Below are positions 60,258 to 64,000 of a stretch of 64,000 nucleotides of DNA, one piece after another. The position numbers were made by a program, and so were the translations under genes. Below the pieces are notes generated by a model. That model was given only the letters and a program-made list of their open reading frames with translations, ran no database searches and was not told the origin of the DNA. Where the stretch lies: the NCBI GenBank assembly GCA_965246905.1, contig CBDFFZ010000020.1, forward strand, positions 62,001-126,000, in the 5' to 3' direction. Positions within the stretch are counted from its first letter, which is position 1; every line of letters starts with the position of its first letter. This stretch comes from UBA1952 sp965246905. Its GTDB lineage: Bacteria > Bacteroidota > Bacteroidia > Chitinophagales > Chitinophagaceae.

Positions 60258-61073
60258 ATGCATGAGTTACAGAAAAAAATAGTGGCCGCCTTTGCGAATC
60301 GCGACCTGCTTCGGGAAGACGCGTACACCGCTGCTATTCATGCAGTAATAGAAGCAGTAGATAAAGGCAGGCTGCGGGTAGCAGTACCTACAGATAACGG
60401 CTGGGAAGTGCAGCAATGGGTAAAGCAGGCCATCCTCCTATACTTCAGCATTCAGAAAATGCAGACCTGGGAGGCCGGGCCAATGGAATTCTACGATAAA
60501 ATGCTGCTTAAAAAAGATTATGCGCTACTCGGCGTACGTGCCGTACCCCATGCAGTAGCCCGCTATGGCGCGTTCATTGGGCGTAATGTAGTGCTCATGC
60601 CTTCCTACGTAAACATCGGCGCTTATGTGGATGAAGGTACGATGGTAGATACATGGGCAACCGTAGGCTCATGTGCGCAGATCGGCAAAGGGGTGCATCT
60701 CAGCGGCGGTGTTGGTATTGGCGGAGTGTTGGAGCCCTTACAGGCGGCACCGGTCATTATCGAGGATGGCTGCTTCATAGGCTCGCGTTGCATTGTGGTG
60801 GAAGGCGTACAGGTAGAAAAAGAAGCCGTGCTCGGCGCAAATGTAGTCCTAACGCAATCTACGAAAATCATTGATGTAAGTGGCTCCGAACCGGTAACTT
60901 ACACCGGCCGTGTGCCGGCCCGCAGCGTAGTTATTCCCGGTACTTACAATAAGCAATTTGCGGCTGGCGAGTATGGCGTTGGCTGTGCGCTCATTATTGG
61001 CCTGCGCAAAGCATCAACCGACTTAAAAACGAGCCTGAATGACGCGCTTCGTGATTTTAATGTATCTATCTAA
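60258..61073 (+). CDS. dapD: tetrahydrodipicolinate N-succinyltransferase
   Basis: Adds succinyl-CoA to tetrahydrodipicolinate in the succinylase branch of lysine/diaminopimelate synthesis. 271 residues. The N-terminal helical domain (MHELQKKIVAAFANRDLLREDAYTAAIHAVIEAVDKGRLRVA) precedes a hexapeptide-repeat beta-helix (ALLGVRAVPHAVARYGAFIGRNVVLMPSYVNIGAYVDEGTMVDTWATVGSCAQIGKGVHLSGGVGIGGVLEPLQAAPVIIEDGCFIGSRCIVVEGVQVEKEAVLGANVVL). The active-site ATVGSCAQIG and GGVLEPLQA blocks are intact. It starts 9 bp before the mechanosensitive-channel gene and is probably cotranscribed with it; no other dap gene is present. Confidence 0.97.
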   Translation: MHELQKKIVAAFANRDLLREDAYTAAIHAVIEAVDKGRLRVAVPTDNGWEVQQWVKQAILLYFSIQKMQTWEAGPMEFYDKMLLKKDYALLGVRAVPHAVARYGAFIGRNVVLMPSYVNIGAYVDEGTMVDTWATVGSCAQIGKGVHLSGGVGIGGVLEPLQAAPVIIEDGCFIGSRCIVVEGVQVEKEAVLGANVVLTQSTKIIDVSGSEPVTYTGRVPARSVVIPGTYNKQFAAGEYGVGCALIIGLRKASTDLKTSLNDALRDFNVSI

Positions 61074-61082
61074 AAGGCTGCT

Positions 61083-62237
61083 ATGCCAGTCCTGATTGCG
61101 GAAGTTCCATGGCTGCAGCGCCTGTATTGGGGCGCCACTGTTGCAGATTACGCCTGGTGCTGCAGCCTTGCGCTCGCTGCCCTGATTTTTAAACGACTCT
61201 TTGCAAGGCTCATAGCGAAGCTCACCAGCGGGCTTGCAGCGCGCACCACAGGCGGCAAATACCGCGGCCTGTTCAAGAGTCTTATTCGTAAACCGGTAGA
61301 ATGGCTGTTTGCCATTGTGCTGCTGTTTATAGCGGTGAGCCATATCGCAACTCCGCTGCGCTGCGTTGTATTGTTCCGGCTTCAGCATAGGGATGGCGCA
61401 GTGGCAGTTACGGCGGCCGGGGTTATCGATCATCTTTTCTTTTTCTTTGCCATCCTTTTTAGCGCCCATACCATTTCGCGGCTTGCCGATTTTATTTACC
61501 GCGCGCAGATGGAGCATGCACACCACCGGCAGCAAATGGCGCGCAGGCAGATTCTCCCGCTCATCAAAGAGCTGGTAAAGGGCCTCATCTGGGTCATCTC
61601 ATTTTTCTGGATGCTCGGCGTTGTCTTCGAGGTAAATATTCCTGCGCTTATTACCGGTCTCGGCATAGGCGGAGTGGCGCTTGCACTTGCGGCAAAGGAA
61701 AGTATTGAAAACTTGTTTGCTTCGCTTACCATTCTTACTGATAAACCATTCGGCATAGGCGATACTATCCGCGTTGGCGGCCTCGAAGGAAAGGTGCAGC
61801 GCATAGGCTTCCGGAGTGCACGGCTGCGCGGCATGGACGGCGCTCTTTATATCATCCCCAATAAAAAATTAGTGGATGAAAATGTGGAAAACCTCACCCA
61901 GCGGGATACACGCGGTGTAAAAATTGTGCTTAATATCCAGACGGGCTTAGAGGAAGACTCACTTCAAAAGATGATCACTGCGCTGAAAGAAATGATTCAA
62001 ACTACGCTACATGTGATCGATCCGGTAAAGGTTTCCCTTGATGGGTTTAATGAAAAAACATTCCTAGTAATCCTTATCTATCACTTACCTCCTTCACTTC
62101 CAGACGGCAAGGAAGATGATATAAAACAGGAAATCAGCCGGCGCGCCTATGGCATTGTAATGAAATATACAACGATGGTAAAAGTTGCATCCGGCAGTGA
62201 GCCATCAACATCTGATAACAGCGACAGCGGCAAATAA
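61083..62237 (+). CDS. MscS-family mechanosensitive channel
   Basis: 384 residues. Membrane helices lie at about 28-48, 78-98, 105-133 and 170-190; the pore-lining helix with Gly/Ala spacing is PALITGLGIGGVALALAAKESIENLFASLTILTDKPFGIGDTI (about 187-229). The beta-domain follows (GLEGKVQRIGFRSARLRGMDGALYIIPNKKLVDENVENLTQRDTRGVKIVLNIQ), then the alpha/beta C-terminal domain. This is an MscS-like channel with an extra N-terminal helical segment, opening under membrane tension to release solutes. It follows dapD by 9 bp. The C-terminal tail is Ser/Asp-rich (SGSEPSTSDNSDSGK). Confidence 0.92.
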   Translation: MPVLIAEVPWLQRLYWGATVADYAWCCSLALAALIFKRLFARLIAKLTSGLAARTTGGKYRGLFKSLIRKPVEWLFAIVLLFIAVSHIATPLRCVVLFRLQHRDGAVAVTAAGVIDHLFFFFAILFSAHTISRLADFIYRAQMEHAHHRQQMARRQILPLIKELVKGLIWVISFFWMLGVVFEVNIPALITGLGIGGVALALAAKESIENLFASLTILTDKPFGIGDTIRVGGLEGKVQRIGFRSARLRGMDGALYIIPNKKLVDENVENLTQRDTRGVKIVLNIQTGLEEDSLQKMITALKEMIQTTLHVIDPVKVSLDGFNEKTFLVILIYHLPPSLPDGKEDDIKQEISRRAYGIVMKYTTMVKVASGSEPSTSDNSDSGK

Positions 62238-62244
62238 AATGAGT

Positions 62245-62340
62245 AATTATTGTCCCGGCTCTGGGATTTCAATCAGGCAGTCGCGGCGTTGGCACCGTTG
62301 AAATTATTACTGCTATTGAGCTGTTCTTAGCCGCTGTAAA
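62245..62340 (+). repeat. ~95-bp dispersed repeat, copy C
   Basis: TAATTATTGTCCCGGCTCTG, then GCAGTCGCGGCGTTGGCACC (62277-62296), then TTACTGCTATTGAGCTGTTC and CGCTGTAAAT. It starts 8 bp after the mscS-like stop codon; copies B and C both follow a gene end directly. The remaining gap (62341-62578) contains no gene I can support. Confidence 0.75.
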
Positions 62341-62578
62341 TGCTGCACGTCAGCATACCTGTAATCGCTTTCTCTATTATCCGAAATTTGTCGCGTGTGT
62401 TTTGGGTATTTAACCATACCTGTGTGGAATTGGCTAAGGCGGGCCATCTATTGCAACAAGGATTGCAGTTGCAGACGTGTATGCTAAAAATAAAAAAGCA
62501 GTCTTCATCCTTAACTATAAGAAATCGGCTCCCTTTTTGAAAAGGACACCGATATCATTGTGTTTAATGCAAAAAGAA

Positions 62579-62917
62579 TTATGCTTTATGTACACTGCTC
62601 TTGCGGAACATAAAGCTGAAGCTATGGTTGCTGCGCTCATAGCCATAATCCTCTTTTACCAATTCAAAACCATGTGCCAGCATAAAATTGACTGCCTCAG
62701 ACACTTTTCCGTTTTTAAATTTTTGTTGTAAAGCCTTTGTATCCATGCCTTCGATCCGCTCATCTCCAATATCGAAATAAGCCTGGAAAGAACGAGAAAA
62801 CGTCTTCTCTTCAAAAATCACCAGATAGCATCGCTCACCGGCATTCAGCAAAGGCGTTTGTGCGGAAGTACCCACGCAAAAAAAGAGTAGCATGCAGCTT
62901 AAGAGTAGCTTATACAT
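62579..62917 (-). CDS. small secreted hypothetical protein
   Basis: 112 residues with a signal peptide (LLLSCMLLFFCVGTSAQ). The mature part is soluble, about 90 residues: RCYLVIFEEKTFSRSFQAYFDIGDERIEGMDTKALQQKFKNGKVSEAVNFMLAHGFELVKEDYGYERSNHSFSFMFRKSS. The order of strand, helix, strand (EAVNFMLAHGFELVKEDYGY...FSFMFRK) is seen in other small Bacteroidota exported proteins whose function is unknown. No family is assigned. It precedes the RND gene remnant on the same strand by a long gap. Confidence 0.65.
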   Translation of the reverse strand: MYKLLLSCMLLFFCVGTSAQTPLLNAGERCYLVIFEEKTFSRSFQAYFDIGDERIEGMDTKALQQKFKNGKVSEAVNFMLAHGFELVKEDYGYERSNHSFSFMFRKSSVHKA

Positions 62918-62984
62918 TGAGTTCAGGTTTTTATGGTGAGATTAAAAGTAAATGATTTAAACACAGCAGTCATGAAACACATTA

Positions 62985-64000
62985 TTAGGATAGCTTACTG
63001 ATCATTCCGGCTTTACGTAGCATCTTACGGTGCTCACGGCGGTGCATCAGGTGATGTACTTTAGTATAAATAACCGGGAGGATAAGCAAGGTAAGTAACG
63101 TAGAAGTTACCAACCCGCCGATTACTACTATGGCCAGCGGCTTCTGCGTTTCGGAACCAATGCCTGTACTGATTGCTGCTGGCAGCAGCCCGATAGCCGC
63201 CATGAGCGCAGTCATAACAACGGCGCGAACACGTGAGATCACGCCTTTTTCAATGGCCTGATCAAGCGGCATTTTTGCCTCAAGGTTTTTACGAAACACC
63301 GTAATCAGAATTACGCCATTCTGGATACATACGCCGAAGAGGGCAATAAATCCAATACCTGCGCTGATACTGAAGTTCATACGCGTAATGTGCAGTGCCA
63401 GGATGCCGCCCATCAATGCAAAGGGAACATTCATAATAGTGAGCACCGCATCTTTTACATTACCAAATGTAATAAAGAGAATAAGAAAAATTGCCAGCAG
63501 GCAGAGTGGCACTACATGGGCCAGCGTAGCAGAAGCGCGTTGCTGGTTTTCAAACTCGCCGTTCCAGGTCATGGAATAGCCTTTGTTAAGCTTCAGCGCT
63601 TTGGCTACCTGCGCCTGTGCATCCGAGATTGTGCTGCCGAGATCACGGCCCCGCACAGAAAATTTTACTGCAATATGGCGCAAATTATTGTCGCGAAAAA
63701 TGAAGGCCGGGCCCGTGAGCGTATGAATAGAAGCTATTTCCTTCAGCGGAATTTTAGTGCCGTCCTGCGCAGGCACCCGCAACTCTTCGATCTTCTCCTG
63801 GTCATCCCGAAACTCTTTATCATACCTGATGCGGATATCGAATTTCCGCTCCCCTTCATAAAGCTCCGTTGCTGCTTTGCCACCTATCGCCATCTCAATT
63901 ACCGAATTTGCATCGGCTACACTAATGCCATATTGGGCCATCTTCTGCTGATTGAGCTCAATGCGGAATTCCGGCTGGCCGAGGTTCTTTAAAATACCCA
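62985..64000 (-). CDS. heavy-metal efflux RND transporter, CzcA/CusA type (cut by window edge)
   Basis: Only the C-terminal part is visible; the frame stays open to 64000, where the minus strand encodes GILKNLGQPEFRIELNQQKMAQYGISVADANSVIEMAIGGKAATELYEGERKFDIRIRY. The porter-domain segment and the membrane helices after QRASATLAHVVPLCLLAIFLILFITFGNVKDAVLTIMNVPFALMGGILALHI match the end of HME-RND pumps. The helices contain SAGIGFIALFGVCIQNGVILITVFRKN and MTALMAAIGLLPAAISTGIGSETQKPLAIVVIGGLVTSTLLTLLILPVIY. Such pumps extrude metal cations with a membrane-fusion protein and an outer-membrane channel, which are not in the window. Confidence 0.93.
   Translation of the reverse strand, partial: GILKNLGQPEFRIELNQQKMAQYGISVADANSVIEMAIGGKAATELYEGERKFDIRIRYDKEFRDDQEKIEELRVPAQDGTKIPLKEIASIHTLTGPAFIFRDNNLRHIAVKFSVRGRDLGSTISDAQAQVAKALKLNKGYSMTWNGEFENQQRASATLAHVVPLCLLAIFLILFITFGNVKDAVLTIMNVPFALMGGILALHITRMNFSISAGIGFIALFGVCIQNGVILITVFRKNLEAKMPLDQAIEKGVISRVRAVVMTALMAAIGLLPAAISTGIGSETQKPLAIVVIGGLVTSTLLTLLILPVIYTKVHHLMHRREHRKMLRKAGMISKLS

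Overview
The window comes from a Bacteroidota chromosome, most likely a member of the Chitinophagaceae or a close relative (inference). Six genes or gene remnants carry type IX secretion (T9SS) C-terminal sorting domains, there is a PorP/SprF protein, transketolase is split, and the promoters read TTTG-N19-TAnnTTTG in place of the E. coli type. Starts lack strong Shine-Dalgarno motifs. Most of the window is ordinary chromosome with core genes: pyk, panC, glmS, metK, recR, lpxD, smc, coaD, rsmD, dapD and an Hsp70/HscA-like chaperone.

Layout: 1-9.9 kb holds the end of a BatA-like membrane protein, pyruvate kinase, panC divergent from a half-size glycogen-synthase-like protein, a DUF4270 lipoprotein, glmS and metK. 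10-20.2 kb is a cell-surface region: a ~1,540-residue repetitive secreted protein interrupted by a frameshift just after its signal peptide, a T9SS protein downstream of it, an ECF sigma/anti-sigma pair, a MoxR ATPase, a MazG-like hydrolase and a T9SS protein. 20-31.6 kb has recR, a lone transketolase N-terminal subunit, lpxD, a fatty acid desaturase, a decayed M4 metallopeptidase, smc and a 2OG-Fe(II) oxygenase. 31.6-32.3 kb is a compact IS200-like/RAYT mobile element bounded by inverted pairs of palindromes. 32.4-46.9 kb has the Hsp70, an OmpR-type response regulator, PorP/SprF with a giant SBBP/PKD T9SS-B protein, a GlcD-type oxidase, an mbnP-mauG/mbnH-like pair and the coaD-rsmD-DUF3822 operon. 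46.9-64 kb has a MATE exporter, a flavin reductase, a GH3/serine-hydrolase pair, more T9SS proteins, tRNA-Val with a near-ideal promoter, dapD-mscS and the end of a CzcA-type RND pump.

The most unusual content lies between genes. Three intergenic gaps (34.39-34.62, 40.96-41.26 and 48.44-48.76 kb) hold arrays of 11 to 15 head-to-tail units of exactly 21 bp. Each array has its own degenerate consensus, and no indels occur along 231-315 bp. A fourth, looser ~22-bp array lies at 10.05-10.24 kb. Twenty-one bp is close to two turns of B-DNA. The arrays look like one class of element defined by its period and not by its sequence, and I cannot assign them to a known family. The gaps also hold a ~95-bp dispersed repeat (three copies), a hairpin-pair repeat (two copies), and several long quasi-palindromes.
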